From NCBI GenBank assembly GCA_028284365.1, contig JANQRW010000004.1, forward strand, positions 1 through 63,047: a stretch of 63,047 nucleotides of DNA, written 5' to 3'. Below, piece by piece: positions 37,341 to 52,348 of the stretch. Below the pieces are notes generated by a model that saw only the letters and a program-made list of their open reading frames with translations, did no database searches and was not told the DNA's origin. The stretch's first letter is position 1. The number at the start of each line of letters is the position of its first letter. A program made the position numbers and the translations under genes. This DNA comes from Marinicella sp. (GTDB lineage Bacteria > Pseudomonadota > Gammaproteobacteria > Xanthomonadales > Marinicellaceae).

Positions 37341-38813
37341 TCAGCTGTTTGGGTATGCTGGCCAATTCACACCGGCAAATTTTTCTAAACAGCGAAGTAC
37401 CTGACAAGAATAACCGAACTCATTGTCATACCAGCAATACAACACCACGTTACTGCCTTCAACAATGGTGGCTTGAGAATCAATCACACAGGCTTGTCTT
37501 GAACCAACAAAATCTGTCGAAACGGCTTCAGATGAAATGGTATACCCTATTTGTTGTTGTAGTTTTGAATGTAATGATTTGCGGCGCAAAAATTCATTGA
37601 GCTCATTTAAATCAGTTGTTCTATTCAAGCTGATGTTTAATATGGCCATTGAGACATTGGGTGTCGGCACACGAATCGCATTACCGGTTAATTTACCTGC
37701 TAATTCAGGCAGTACTTTCGCCACCGCCTTGGCTGCACCAGTTGAAGTAAGCACCATATTCAGCGCTGCGCTGCGCCCCCGACGGTCTTTATTATGATAA
37801 TTATCAATCAGATTTTGGTCGTTGGTATAAGCATGTACTGTTTCAATGTGGCCATGTTTTATACCATATTCTTCATTCAAGCATTTCAAGACTGGCACAA
37901 TCGCATTGGTGGTACAGGAAGCCGCACAAATGACTTCATGTTGGGGCGTTATCAATTCATGATTGATACCGTAGACGATGTTCGGAATATCGCCCTTGGC
38001 AGGAGCAGTTAATAACACTTTCGATGCACCCGGGCGTAAATGCCCGCGCAAACCATCTTCATCTTTCCAAACACCTGTATTATCGACAATCAATGCATTA
38101 TTGATACCATACTTGGTGTAATCAATATCACTGGGTGAATTGGCATAAATGATCTGAACTTCATTACCATTGATCACCAGTTTGTTTTGCTCATGTAACA
38201 CACGAATGGTGCCGTTGAATTTACCATGAACAGAGTCTTTGCGTAATAGCGCAGCACGTTTCTCTAAATCGTTATCTGCTTTACTTTTGCGAATGACAAT
38301 GGCTTTTAATACGAGTACATCGCCACCGCCGGTTTTGTCTACCAACAAGCGTGCCACCAATCGTCCGATTCGGCCAAAACCGTATAAAACAACATCTTGT
38401 GGCTCATCCAACGGTTTGGCCTCAGAATCTATTAAATGTGCCAATTCTTGTTTCACATAAGCGTCAACATCAGCCTGCTCAATGTCTTCATAGCTGTTGG
38501 TTTTGAAATAACGGTAAACCATTTTACCAACATCAATGTGAGCAGGGCCCAGCGGCAATTCAGCAATGGATTTGATAAATGGGAAGGTTTCATACTCACT
38601 GAGCTCGTTGGCTTCAACCTGGCGTACAAAACGATGTGCTTTCATTAAATCAGTCACTGACTGATTGATCATGCGTTTGCCATACATGTATAAGGAAACA
38701 TTGCGGCGACGGTACAATCTCCCTATCAATGGAATCATGCCTTCTGCTAAAGCTTCTCTTTCTTTCCAGTCAGCAAAAAATTCAGTAGGAAGGGGTCTAT
38801 TTTCTTCAGTCAT
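37341..38813 (-). CDS. gap: N-terminally extended glyceraldehyde-3-phosphate dehydrogenase
   Basis: The 490-aa protein contains a full GAPDH in its last 350 residues: G-F-G-R-I-G-R NAD site (about 145-151), catalytic Cys in A-A-S-C-T-T-N-A (about 297-304), and W-Y-D-N-E-F-G-Y near the C-terminus. About 135 additional N-terminal residues are helical and charged; the same extension is known from a Pseudomonas/Vibrio class of GAPDH near 480 aa. It may serve gluconeogenesis more than glycolysis, fitting pckG in this window, but that is inference. The enzyme oxidises glyceraldehyde-3-phosphate with NAD(P) and phosphate. It is monocistronic with its own terminator. Confidence 0.92.
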   Translation of the reverse strand: MTEENRPLPTEFFADWKEREALAEGMIPLIGRLYRRRNVSLYMYGKRMINQSVTDLMKAHRFVRQVEANELSEYETFPFIKSIAELPLGPAHIDVGKMVYRYFKTNSYEDIEQADVDAYVKQELAHLIDSEAKPLDEPQDVVLYGFGRIGRLVARLLVDKTGGGDVLVLKAIVIRKSKADNDLEKRAALLRKDSVHGKFNGTIRVLHEQNKLVINGNEVQIIYANSPSDIDYTKYGINNALIVDNTGVWKDEDGLRGHLRPGASKVLLTAPAKGDIPNIVYGINHELITPQHEVICAASCTTNAIVPVLKCLNEEYGIKHGHIETVHAYTNDQNLIDNYHNKDRRGRSAALNMVLTSTGAAKAVAKVLPELAGKLTGNAIRVPTPNVSMAILNISLNRTTDLNELNEFLRRKSLHSKLQQQIGYTISSEAVSTDFVGSRQACVIDSQATIVEGSNVVLYCWYDNEFGYSCQVLRCLEKFAGVNWPAYPNS

Positions 38814-38931
38814 TACATCTCCAGCCTCTGGCCAAATTAGTTAAAGGTGTACTCATAATTGGGCGCATATTCTATCATTGAATAACAATCGTTGACAGCC
38901 GCACAGTTTTTATTTGGAGAAGAAAATAACT

Positions 38932-38959
38932 TTGCAATTTGACTTTTTTATATTAGAAT
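38932..38959 (+). promoter_or_regulatory. Putative sigma-70 promoter of tRNA-Asp
   Basis: TTGCAA, a 16-bp spacer and TAGAAT are followed by the GC-rich run GCGCGCGC. A GC-rich discriminator is typical of growth-rate-controlled and stringently controlled stable-RNA promoters. The tRNA begins 37 nt after the -10 hexamer. Confidence 0.5.
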
Positions 38960-38995
38960 GCGCGCGCTCAAATTCTTGAGTTGGATAACAACTGC

Positions 38996-39072
38996 GGAGC
39001 GGTAGTTCAGTTGGTTAGAATACCGGCCTGTCACGCCGGGGGTCGCGGGTTCGAGTCCCGTCCGCTCCGCCA
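38996..39072 (+). tRNA. tRNA-Asp (GTC)
   Basis: A 77-nt cloverleaf. The acceptor arm GGAGCGG pairs with CCGCTCC, followed by the discriminator G and an encoded CCA. The D-arm has TAGTTCAGTTGGTTAG, the anticodon GTC lies at 39030-39032 within CCTGTCACG, and the T-loop is GGTTCGAGTCC. The sequence is close to the Escherichia coli tRNA-Asp. It is a single gene between gap and the M1 peptidase gene. Confidence 0.97.
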
Positions 39073-39215
39073 CTTCTGAAAAGAGAACTGATGACTTGGT
39101 AAGTGAGTGTGCTTGATTTGGCACAATGAATGAAAAACCACAGGTATTCCTTTATTTCAGCTTGTAAAGCCCGTTGATTTCGTTAATATATTGGTTTTCC
39201 TAACCAAGTACTATT

Positions 39216-41129
39216 ATGCGCTTCATTTCCTTGTTATTTTCTTCACTGCCTTTGCTTTTGTTGTATGGCTGTCAGAGCCACCCCGTACAACAAAAAACCA
39301 AAACCACCACTGAATCTACCCCTTTCAGCAAGACTCACCCTGACCCACATTCTTTTTCTCGACATGATTTGGTTCAAGTCAATCATCTGGATTTAGAGTT
39401 AACGGTTAACTTTAAGGAAAAAATACTGGAAGGCTTTGCTACCTTGACATATAAAAAGGTTGATGCTGAAGCAACACAATTAAGCCTGGACACCCGTGAT
39501 TTAAAGATCAAGCGAATCAGCGCAGTCAATGGCTCAAAAACACCTAAATTAAACTGGCACTTTGGCCAAAACCACAGTTTATTAGGCACCGAGTTAATCA
39601 TTGATCTACCCCATGACGGCTCGCCCATCAAAATTCAATATGAGACCATGCCACAAGCATCTGGACTGCAATGGCTAACCCCCGAACAAACCAGCGGTGA
39701 ACAACCCTACTTATTTTCTCAATCTCAAGCCATTCATGCTCGCAGTTGGATTCCATTGCAGGACACACCAGCAGTTAGAGTGACTTATGATGCGAGAGTC
39801 AAGGTCAAGCGGCCAGTCAAACCTGTATTGAGTGCAGATAACAATGACCAAGCAGGCGCCGATGGCTTCTTTGAATTTTCTATGCAACAAGCCATTCCCT
39901 CTTACTTAATAGCGATTGCTGTTGGGGATATTGAACACCAACAAATCAGCAAACATGTGACCATTTATGCTGAACCACCGGTGACCGAAGCTGCAGCTTA
40001 TGAATTTGCTGAAACCGAAAACATGATTGAAGCCACTGAGGCACTTTATGGCCCTTATCGTTGGGGACAGTACGATTTGTTGATTCTGCCGCCCAGCTTT
40101 CCTTTTGGTGGTATGGAGAACCCAAAACTATCTCACATAACACCCACTGTTATTGCAGGAGACAGGTCCCTGGATTCTTTAATAGCCCACGAACTGGCAC
40201 ACTCATGGTCTGGCAATTTAGTGACCAACGCATTGTGGCAAGATGCTTGGTTAAATGAAGGTTTTACCACTTATATTGAAGCCAGAATTGTAGATGCTGT
40301 TCATGGCGAAGATCGCATGATAATGGAAGCAGCTTTGGCATATGAGGCTTTACTCGCCAAAATGAAAACCATGCCTGTTGATCAACAAAAACTGATTAAT
40401 CCCACCTTCAGCATAGATCCCGATGATTATTTCAGTGCAGTAACTTATGACAAAGGACGCTTCTTTTTAGAATGGATGGAACAGCAAGTTGGTCGCACAG
40501 TTTTCGATGGTTTCTTAAACGGTTATTTCAACCACTATGCTTTTCAAAGCATCACCACTGCCGAGTTTATTGATTATCTCAAATTGCATTTGATAAAAAA
40601 ACACCCAAAGAAAATCACTGTAGAGCAAGTAAATACATGGTTGACCGAGCCAGGCATACCCACTTTCTTTAACCCACCAACCACCGCCAAGTTCTCTACC
40701 ATTGACAGTCTTGTTGCCGCTTGGCTGGGTGGTAACAAATCCTTACAAAATATCGATGTTTCCAAATGGACCACTCAAGAATGGTTACATTTCTTGCGTG
40801 CACTACCTAAAGAATTAAGCCTTACACAATTAGCAGCTTTGGACCAAGCCTTTAATCTCACTCAGCGCCAGAACAGTGAGATCGCACATGATTGGTTACT
40901 GATCAGCATCAACAACCAATACGAAGCTGCCTATGGGCGTTTGATTGATTATTTATCAAACATTGGACGGGTTAAACTAATTAAACCATTGTATGAAGCT
41001 CTGATGAGTAATCCCAGCTTACACAATCTGGCTAATAACATCTATCAAAAAGCACGGGCAGGCTATCACCCCATTGCAACCAGTCAGATTGATAAAATAG
41101 TGGATTATCAACAAGTTTTAGAAAATTGA
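39216..41129 (+). CDS. M1 aminopeptidase lipoprotein, leukotriene-A4-hydrolase type
   Basis: The 637-aa protein has a lipoprotein signal (L-L-L-Y-G-C, lipid-bearing Cys near residue 19), so it is probably anchored in a membrane facing the periplasm. The substrate motif G-G-M-E-N precedes the zinc site H-E-L-A-H (residues 325-329) with the third ligand Glu348, 18 residues on, as in M1 gluzincins. The C-terminal helical domain (about 460-620) fits the leukotriene-A4-hydrolase subfamily. It removes N-terminal residues from peptides. It is followed by deoA with a 12-bp gap and may be cotranscribed. Confidence 0.92.
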   Translation: MRFISLLFSSLPLLLLYGCQSHPVQQKTKTTTESTPFSKTHPDPHSFSRHDLVQVNHLDLELTVNFKEKILEGFATLTYKKVDAEATQLSLDTRDLKIKRISAVNGSKTPKLNWHFGQNHSLLGTELIIDLPHDGSPIKIQYETMPQASGLQWLTPEQTSGEQPYLFSQSQAIHARSWIPLQDTPAVRVTYDARVKVKRPVKPVLSADNNDQAGADGFFEFSMQQAIPSYLIAIAVGDIEHQQISKHVTIYAEPPVTEAAAYEFAETENMIEATEALYGPYRWGQYDLLILPPSFPFGGMENPKLSHITPTVIAGDRSLDSLIAHELAHSWSGNLVTNALWQDAWLNEGFTTYIEARIVDAVHGEDRMIMEAALAYEALLAKMKTMPVDQQKLINPTFSIDPDDYFSAVTYDKGRFFLEWMEQQVGRTVFDGFLNGYFNHYAFQSITTAEFIDYLKLHLIKKHPKKITVEQVNTWLTEPGIPTFFNPPTTAKFSTIDSLVAAWLGGNKSLQNIDVSKWTTQEWLHFLRALPKELSLTQLAALDQAFNLTQRQNSEIAHDWLLISINNQYEAAYGRLIDYLSNIGRVKLIKPLYEALMSNPSLHNLANNIYQKARAGYHPIATSQIDKIVDYQQVLEN

Positions 41130-41141
41130 TCATATAAATAC

Positions 41142-42479
41142 ATGAGTTTTTTACCACAAGAAATCATTAAAAAAAAACGTGATGGTCATGTTTTAAGCAA
41201 AACTGAGATTCAGCTTTTTATTCAAGGCATCACAGATGGTAGCATCACGGAAGGACAAATTGGCGCGTTCGCCATGGCCGTCTTTTTCCAAGACATGACC
41301 ATGCAGGAACGACGTGATTTGACTCTTGCCATGCAACATTCAGGTGATGTATTGTGCTGGGATCATTTGAATTTGAATGGCCCGATCTTAGACAAGCACT
41401 CTACAGGCGGCGTTGGTGATAAGGTTTCTTTAATGCTGGCACCTATCATGGCAGCCTGTGGTGCTTATGTACCCATGATTTCTGGTCGCGGTTTAGGACA
41501 CACTGGCGGGACACTGGACAAGCTGGAGTCAATACCTGGTTATAACACCCAAGTTTCGCCCGCTCAATTTGAGCAGATAGTCAAGACTGTGGGCTGTTCA
41601 ATCATAGGTCAAACCAGTAACTTAGCACCTGCTGACAAACGTGTATATGCGACCCGTGACATCACCGCTACTGTCGATAGCATTCCATTGATCACCGCAT
41701 CAATACTATCAAAAAAACTGGCAGCAGGACTGGATGGACTGGTGATGGACATTAAATGTGGCAACGGTGCTTTTGCAGACAGTTCAGCCATGGCACAAGC
41801 ACTTGCCACAAGCATCACCGCAGTATCACCCATTAAAACCCGGGCGGTGGTTACTGATATGAACCAGATCATTGGCCACAGCGCAGGACACAGTGTCGAA
41901 GTCTTGGAAACCATTACCTACTTGACCCAAAATAAAGTGGATACGCGCTTACACACTTTGGTACAGCACCTGTGTGCTGAACTGCTGTGTATTGGAGGTT
42001 TACAAGACGATTTGAATGTAGCCAAAACCAAAGTCAATCAAGTATTAAATGATGGTTCTGCCGCAGAGATTTTTGCACATATGGTCTCGGCGCATGGTGG
42101 CCCAGCTGATCTATTAGAACACCCGCATAAATACCTGCCTGACGCGCCTATCCTTGAACCAGTCTTTGCTGAAGAAGCAGGTTACATTGGCAGCATCAAC
42201 TGTCGTGAAATTGGCCTGAGCATCATTGAATTGGGTGGTGGACGCAAAAAAGCGACCGATAAAATCCACCACCTTGTCGGATTTTCTCGGTTCCAAGCAA
42301 TCGGCAGTTATGTTGATAATGATTCCCCAGTTGCCTATATCCATGCCAACACCAAAGAACAGCACTCAATGGCTAGTCAGGCCATTCAATCACATGTACA
42401 GATTCAACATACACCACCTGTGATAGCTGCCGTGGTGTCAGAAACATCACAAAAGAAAACTGATGATCAGCTTGGGTAG
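41142..42479 (+). CDS. deoA: Thymidine phosphorylase
   Basis: The 445-aa enzyme converts thymidine and phosphate to thymine and 2-deoxyribose-1-phosphate. The phosphate-binding signature [13 protein letters not shown] is at about residues 84-96, and [16 protein letters not shown] is near 117-132. Length is as in E. coli DeoA. Other deo genes are not linked. About 100 bp separate it from pyrG, which probably has its own promoter. Confidence 0.93.
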   Translation: MSFLPQEIIKKKRDGHVLSKTEIQLFIQGITDGSITEGQIGAFAMAVFFQDMTMQERRDLTLAMQHSGDVLCWDHLNLNGPILDKHSTGGVGDKVSLMLAPIMAACGAYVPMISGRGLGHTGGTLDKLESIPGYNTQVSPAQFEQIVKTVGCSIIGQTSNLAPADKRVYATRDITATVDSIPLITASILSKKLAAGLDGLVMDIKCGNGAFADSSAMAQALATSITAVSPIKTRAVVTDMNQIIGHSAGHSVEVLETITYLTQNKVDTRLHTLVQHLCAELLCIGGLQDDLNVAKTKVNQVLNDGSAAEIFAHMVSAHGGPADLLEHPHKYLPDAPILEPVFAEEAGYIGSINCREIGLSIIELGGGRKKATDKIHHLVGFSRFQAIGSYVDNDSPVAYIHANTKEQHSMASQAIQSHVQIQHTPPVIAAVVSETSQKKTDDQLG

Positions 42480-42548
42480 GCAAGCCTCGAAACCAAATCT
42501 GAATAGTTAGCTAAGTCAGTTGCTAAGCAATTAAGCCATCGGATATAA

Positions 42549-44225
<1,677 letters not shown>

Positions 44226-44243
44226 CGAAACTGGAGCAAAACC

Positions 44244-46362
<2,119 letters not shown>

Positions 46363-46406
46363 AACTTGAGTTACAATCACAGTCTTATTAAAACGCTGGG
46401 AAAGGC

Positions 46407-47114
46407 ATGATACATAAAGATTTGCAACCCAAAGTGGTTCACTACCTGCGCCAAAATACCATGTTCTCTGGTATGAGTGACAGCCAATTTGATCAGATCT
46501 TACAAATTGCCGATCTGGTTAAGAAAAGTCCTGAACAAATGCTGTTTCAACAAGACATGGACTTATCTCATATTTATTTCGTTTATGATGGTGCCATCAA
46601 ATTGGTGCGCAGCACCATTAAAGGTGATGAGAAAATCATCGAAGTGGTATTTCCAGGCCGCACATTTGCTGAGGGTGTATTGTTTGCTGGCGCCCCCAAA
46701 TACCCAGTCACAGCCGTTGCCCTAAAACCATCTTTAGTCGTCAGCATCCAAGCCAAACCATTTTTAAAACTATTAAAAAGTTCTGCTGATTTATGTATCA
46801 ACATGCTTGGTCAATTATCAGTCAGGTTGCATTGGATGGTCAAAGAATTAGATAAACAAACCCTACACAATGCCTCATTCAGAGTGATAGATTATTTTTT
46901 AACTCAGGTCAAAGAAGAAGTGACTGACGAATTCAGCCTGACCCTTTCTGTACCCAAGCGAGACATAGCATCGCGGCTTTCAATCAAACCAGAAACCTTT
47001 TCCAGAGCTTTAAAATCTTTAGAGAATAAACTATTGATTGAGGTAAAAGAGAATCACATACTCCTCAAAGATGTTTCAAAATTACGCGCCTTACTCGAGA
47101 CAGAAGCTCTTTGA
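46407..47114 (+). CDS. dnr: Dnr-type Crp/Fnr regulator
   Basis: The 235-aa protein has a cyclic-nucleotide-like sensor domain (about 20-125), a long dimerisation helix and a C-terminal winged helix (about 170-225). The recognition helix shows S-I-K-P-E-T-F-S-R-A-L, with the E-x2-S-R residues typical of Fnr/Dnr proteins, which read TTGAC half-sites. It lacks the N-terminal Cys cluster needed for the Fnr iron-sulfur cluster, so it fits Dnr, whose sensor domain uses heme to detect nitric oxide. It neighbours nirS. No box is visible in its own 44-bp upstream gap, so it may be read through from eno. Confidence 0.85.
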   Translation: MIHKDLQPKVVHYLRQNTMFSGMSDSQFDQILQIADLVKKSPEQMLFQQDMDLSHIYFVYDGAIKLVRSTIKGDEKIIEVVFPGRTFAEGVLFAGAPKYPVTAVALKPSLVVSIQAKPFLKLLKSSADLCINMLGQLSVRLHWMVKELDKQTLHNASFRVIDYFLTQVKEEVTDEFSLTLSVPKRDIASRLSIKPETFSRALKSLENKLLIEVKENHILLKDVSKLRALLETEAL

Positions 47115-47169
47115 GAATAAGAAAAATATTCTTGAGCCTTGGTCTATGTTCCTGTGATATTGGCTGAAT

Positions 47170-47205
47170 CAAAAAAGCACTGCCCTCGGAGGAAGCCAGT
47201 GCTTT
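47170..47205 (-). terminator. Terminator of nirS, usable in both directions
   Basis: AAAGCACTG (47174-47182) pairs with CAGTGCTTT (47197-47205). On the minus strand a run of six or seven T residues follows, 38 nt after the nirS stop. In the other direction it can end dnr, less strongly. Confidence 0.78.
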
Positions 47206-47242
47206 CAGCTTTTCAATGTTTATTGAGTCAAGATTAACCTTA

Positions 47243-49381
<2,139 letters not shown>

Positions 49382-49489
49382 CTATGACTTAGTAACATCT
49401 TGATTGGGATTACTTAGCTACTGATTTAGCTAAGTGAGCCACGTAATCTCTCTGAGTGTTCATTTTAAATATCGAACCAATTGTTGTAA

Positions 49490-49503
49490 TTGATATAGGT
49501 CAA
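49490..49503. promoter_or_regulatory. Dnr/Anr/Fnr box of nirS
   Basis: TTGATATAGGTCAA matches TTGAT-N4-GTCAA exactly. It is in the gap between the TonB-receptor stop and the nirS start, 118 bp before the nirS ATG, so a transcript starting about 40 bp downstream would have a roughly 75-nt leader. Confidence 0.75.
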
Positions 49504-49527
49504 CTGCTGAAATACAGACGACAGCAA

Positions 49528-51714
49528 TCACCACTCAATACTGTAAGAAACATTGATGTGCCTGGATGCCTGGGTTAAGGCTTCAATAATGGCTTCATTG
49601 TTATCAAAGTTTCGCACTTGTTGCCACAACCAATATTTTTTATCAGTCAGGTTAAATATACCCAAACGCAAATGGCTGTAATAATTGATGCGATAACCTA
49701 ACAACAAATCAAAAGTCGCATAACCTGGTGTTCTGAACAATTCCAAACCCGGGTCATCAACCCGATCTTGAGCTTGGCTAAAAACACCATAAAGAGCAAC
49801 ATCCCAATCACCCTCTAAAGATTGCCACTGGAGAGAACCAGTGGCCTTGGGTGGTGAAATGTGGTTTAACGGTCGATCAGTGACATCATTCTCACCACGG
49901 ATCCAAGCCAGTTGCCAACTGGTAGAAAATTGATCATTTATCTGCCAATGGTAGTCCAACTCAGCACCATGTATAGTGGCTTCATCTATATTTCGGGATT
50001 GGAAAACCAGCGCTTGCGTGTCTGGATCCAAACCAATTAAATCTCGACTAACAATCAAGTCTTTATAATCGTTATAAAACACATTTACATTAAAATCATG
50101 AGCAGCACCATCATAGCGAAAACCCACTTCAAAACCATCTGAAGTTTCCGACTTTAAGTCAGGATTGGGGATGGCTTGATAGTTAAACAAAGCCAGCCTG
50201 AAGCCAATATTGACATCATCATAAGGAGGTGCTCTGAAGCCGCGAACATATTGGGCATACATATTGGCCTGACTGTTAAAATCATACATAAGGCCTAATT
50301 TGGGTGAAACATCTGAAGCCGTTACTGACACCACCGCCACATCGCCCGCGCCATTATCAAACAGATCATCCCGGTTTGGTGACAAGTCATAATGATCAAA
50401 ACGCAAGGCTGGCACCAAAGTCCAGGGTGAATCATCCCAGCTGATTTCATCGTGAATAAAAATACCTACTTCCTGCACATCAGTTTGGGGAAAGTCCCGC
50501 AACGGAAAAGATTCCCCCAGCACCGTTTGTGAAACTTGACCAGTGAGTAAATTGGTCTGACTGGCATTACGTGATTCTTTTACATCGGTTGCAACTAACT
50601 CCATACCATAAATCAGCTGATGTTGGCTGTTTTCAGTGGCTATTGATTTGGTGAAATTCAACTCAAATCCTGTGCGACTGCTGTCATAGTTAAATTGCCT
50701 TGCCTGAAATAGCGGTGTGCCACGTCGGGAGAAACGATTTTCAAAGCTGTCTTGCATGAACTCGGTATCACCATAGAAAAACAACACTCGGCCATCATCA
50801 GCAAAGCCATTGTTGAGGCCGAATGTATAATCAACACTGAACTGTCGCTCAGCTGTTTCATCCTCACCATTCAAAGCTGTGGTGCGCACAAAACGACCTT
50901 GACGGATGAATGAATGTATCTCTGTGAATTGGTCTTTTTGATTCGCCAGGAGCCGGAGTGTCAGGTTATTTCCAGCAGCCGTATCGAAAGTCCATTTACC
51001 ATACACTGATTGCTGATCCCAGTCAGCAACATCTTTAGCCAAACTGGAATTTTCATTGACCACTCCTTTACCATCACGCTGTGTGGCAGAGAACAAGAGG
51101 CCATGATTTTCCAAATCCCATGCCGATGTCAAGCCAACAAAACGGCCATGGCGCTTACCATCAAAACCAAGACGCAAGCGATTCCAGTTTCGTTGACCAG
51201 GTGCTTTTTGACCCAACAGCACACCTGGTTCCCAAGTTTTAATAGCCACAATACCACCCAAGGCATCACTGCCATATAGTGTTGAAGCTGGTCCATTCAG
51301 GATTTCGATGTTTTGTATGAGATCTATTTCGGGAAAGCTGGCCGTGGCAAATGAATATGAACCTAAATCGAATGTCTTGGCATTGGGGATGCCATCCACT
51401 TCAATAGCCACACGATTGTCACCTATACCGCGGATATTAACACCCGATACACCAAAGCGGGTGCCACCATCTTCAATATGAATGTTGGCTTCATATTTAA
51501 TGGCTGCGGCCATGTCCTGACTTAAGGTGTTCTCCAGCTGTTCTGCTGAAACCACACTGACATCACCCACCACTTCCTGTACTGGCCTGGCTTGTTTATA
51601 TGCGACCACCACCAAATCATCCAGTTTTTCAATGTCATTACCAGGTGAATTATTTTGGGCCAATCCCGAACCAGAAAGCATCGATATGATGCTCAAATAT
51701 ACTTTAGTTTTCAT
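49528..51714 (-). CDS. TonB-dependent heme/hemoglobin-type receptor
   Basis: The 728-aa outer-membrane protein has a signal peptide ending near G-L-A-Q, a TonB-box-like segment L-D-D-L-V-V-V-A-Y (about 31-39), a plug domain (about 45-160; N-I-R-G-I-G-D-N-R-V, G-P-A-S-T-L-Y-G-S-D-A-L-G-G) and a 22-stranded barrel. F-R-A-P-P-Y-D-D-V-N near 500, N-P-D-L-K-S-E-T-S near 527 and the C-terminal N-L-T-D-K-K-Y-W-L-W fit the hemoglobin/heme receptor branch. It ends with an aromatic-type barrel signal W. A Dnr box lies 62 bp upstream, so it belongs to the same regulon as nirS, which it directly precedes. The transported ligand is not determined by the sequence. Confidence 0.85.
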   Translation of the reverse strand: MKTKVYLSIISMLSGSGLAQNNSPGNDIEKLDDLVVVAYKQARPVQEVVGDVSVVSAEQLENTLSQDMAAAIKYEANIHIEDGGTRFGVSGVNIRGIGDNRVAIEVDGIPNAKTFDLGSYSFATASFPEIDLIQNIEILNGPASTLYGSDALGGIVAIKTWEPGVLLGQKAPGQRNWNRLRLGFDGKRHGRFVGLTSAWDLENHGLLFSATQRDGKGVVNENSSLAKDVADWDQQSVYGKWTFDTAAGNNLTLRLLANQKDQFTEIHSFIRQGRFVRTTALNGEDETAERQFSVDYTFGLNNGFADDGRVLFFYGDTEFMQDSFENRFSRRGTPLFQARQFNYDSSRTGFELNFTKSIATENSQHQLIYGMELVATDVKESRNASQTNLLTGQVSQTVLGESFPLRDFPQTDVQEVGIFIHDEISWDDSPWTLVPALRFDHYDLSPNRDDLFDNGAGDVAVVSVTASDVSPKLGLMYDFNSQANMYAQYVRGFRAPPYDDVNIGFRLALFNYQAIPNPDLKSETSDGFEVGFRYDGAAHDFNVNVFYNDYKDLIVSRDLIGLDPDTQALVFQSRNIDEATIHGAELDYHWQINDQFSTSWQLAWIRGENDVTDRPLNHISPPKATGSLQWQSLEGDWDVALYGVFSQAQDRVDDPGLELFRTPGYATFDLLLGYRINYYSHLRLGIFNLTDKKYWLWQQVRNFDNNEAIIEALTQASRHINVSYSIEW

Positions 51715-51775
51715 ACTTTATTCGCTTTGTATTAAAAGGATGCTGCCATTTTATTTAGGCGTTAAGATTGAGTCA

Positions 51776-51789
51776 TTGACATGCATCAA
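51776..51789. promoter_or_regulatory. Dnr/Anr/Fnr box of the TonB receptor
   Basis: TTGACATGCATCAA matches TTGAC-N4-ATCAA, 62 bp before the receptor ATG at 51714. That is the normal spacing for class-II-type activation with a short leader. Confidence 0.75.
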
Positions 51790-51900
51790 GTCACCGCAGA
51801 ACTGGTGATCAGTTGAATCAGGCAGCGATGGTATTTTTGTTGGTATTTTCGGGTTATTATCCTCTGAGGAAAGAAGGTTTAGGTATGATCATTACTGGCA

Positions 51901-51914
51901 TTGATTTACATCAA
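51901..51914. promoter_or_regulatory. Dnr/Anr/Fnr box before the nnrS remnant
   Basis: TTGATTTACATCAA is a perfect palindromic TTGAT-N4-ATCAA site. The nnrS fragment begins about 25 bp downstream, too close for a promoter and start, so the box survives at the edge of a deletion. It might also contribute to the divergent TonB-receptor promoter, 187 bp from that start codon. Confidence 0.7.
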
Positions 51915-51939
51915 TGACTCAGCACTTACTTCAGCTTTA

Positions 51940-52332
51940 AAACGCCACTGGTATGGTCATTACACATCAGTTATTGGAGTATTCCTGTTGGCTTGTTGAT
52001 GTATGCTCTATCGTTGGTGTCCATATATTTCAGCCGCTCTCAAGCCATTCACGCCCTGACAGTTGGTGCTGCGAGCGTGATGATATTGGCCATGATATCA
52101 AGGGTTTCATTAGGCCACACTGGCAGAGCAATCAAAGTTGGAAAATATGGGCGTGGCTTTTTTATTGATCTATGTGGCCTTTTTGTTGCGCGTGTTTGGC
52201 GGTCTGTTTGGGCACCATTGGCTGAGTATGTATCAAATTGCTGCCGTATCCTGGTGTTTTGGATTCAGTCTGTTTTTGGCACAATATTATAAGGTTCTCA
52301 CCAGGCCCAGAATAGATGGGAAGTTTGACTAA
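51940..52332 (+). pseudogene. nnrS: nnrS remnant (C-terminal third, frameshifted)
   Basis: Reading from about 51940 gives W-S-L-H-I-S-Y-W-S-I-P-V-G-L-L-M-Y-A-L, then A-I-H-A-L-T-V-G-A and S-R-V-S-L-G-H-T-G-R-A-I-K, the strongly conserved C-terminal part of NnrS, a 12-helix heme-copper membrane protein of nitric-oxide metabolism. At about 52136 the frame changes; the next frame (from 52138) continues M-G-V-A-F-L-L-I-Y-V-A-F-L-L and ends R-P-R-I-D-G-K, the normal NnrS end. About 130 of 400 residues remain. No start codon or N-terminal two thirds exist upstream. It is therefore a deleted and frameshifted pseudogene. Confidence 0.85.
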
Positions 52333-52348
52333 ACAGCCTCTTCGAACA

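Noticed and set aside
51953..52168. A new small gene in a third frame over the nnrS remnant
   Set aside because: The frame has no family similarity, while the two other frames give successive parts of NnrS.
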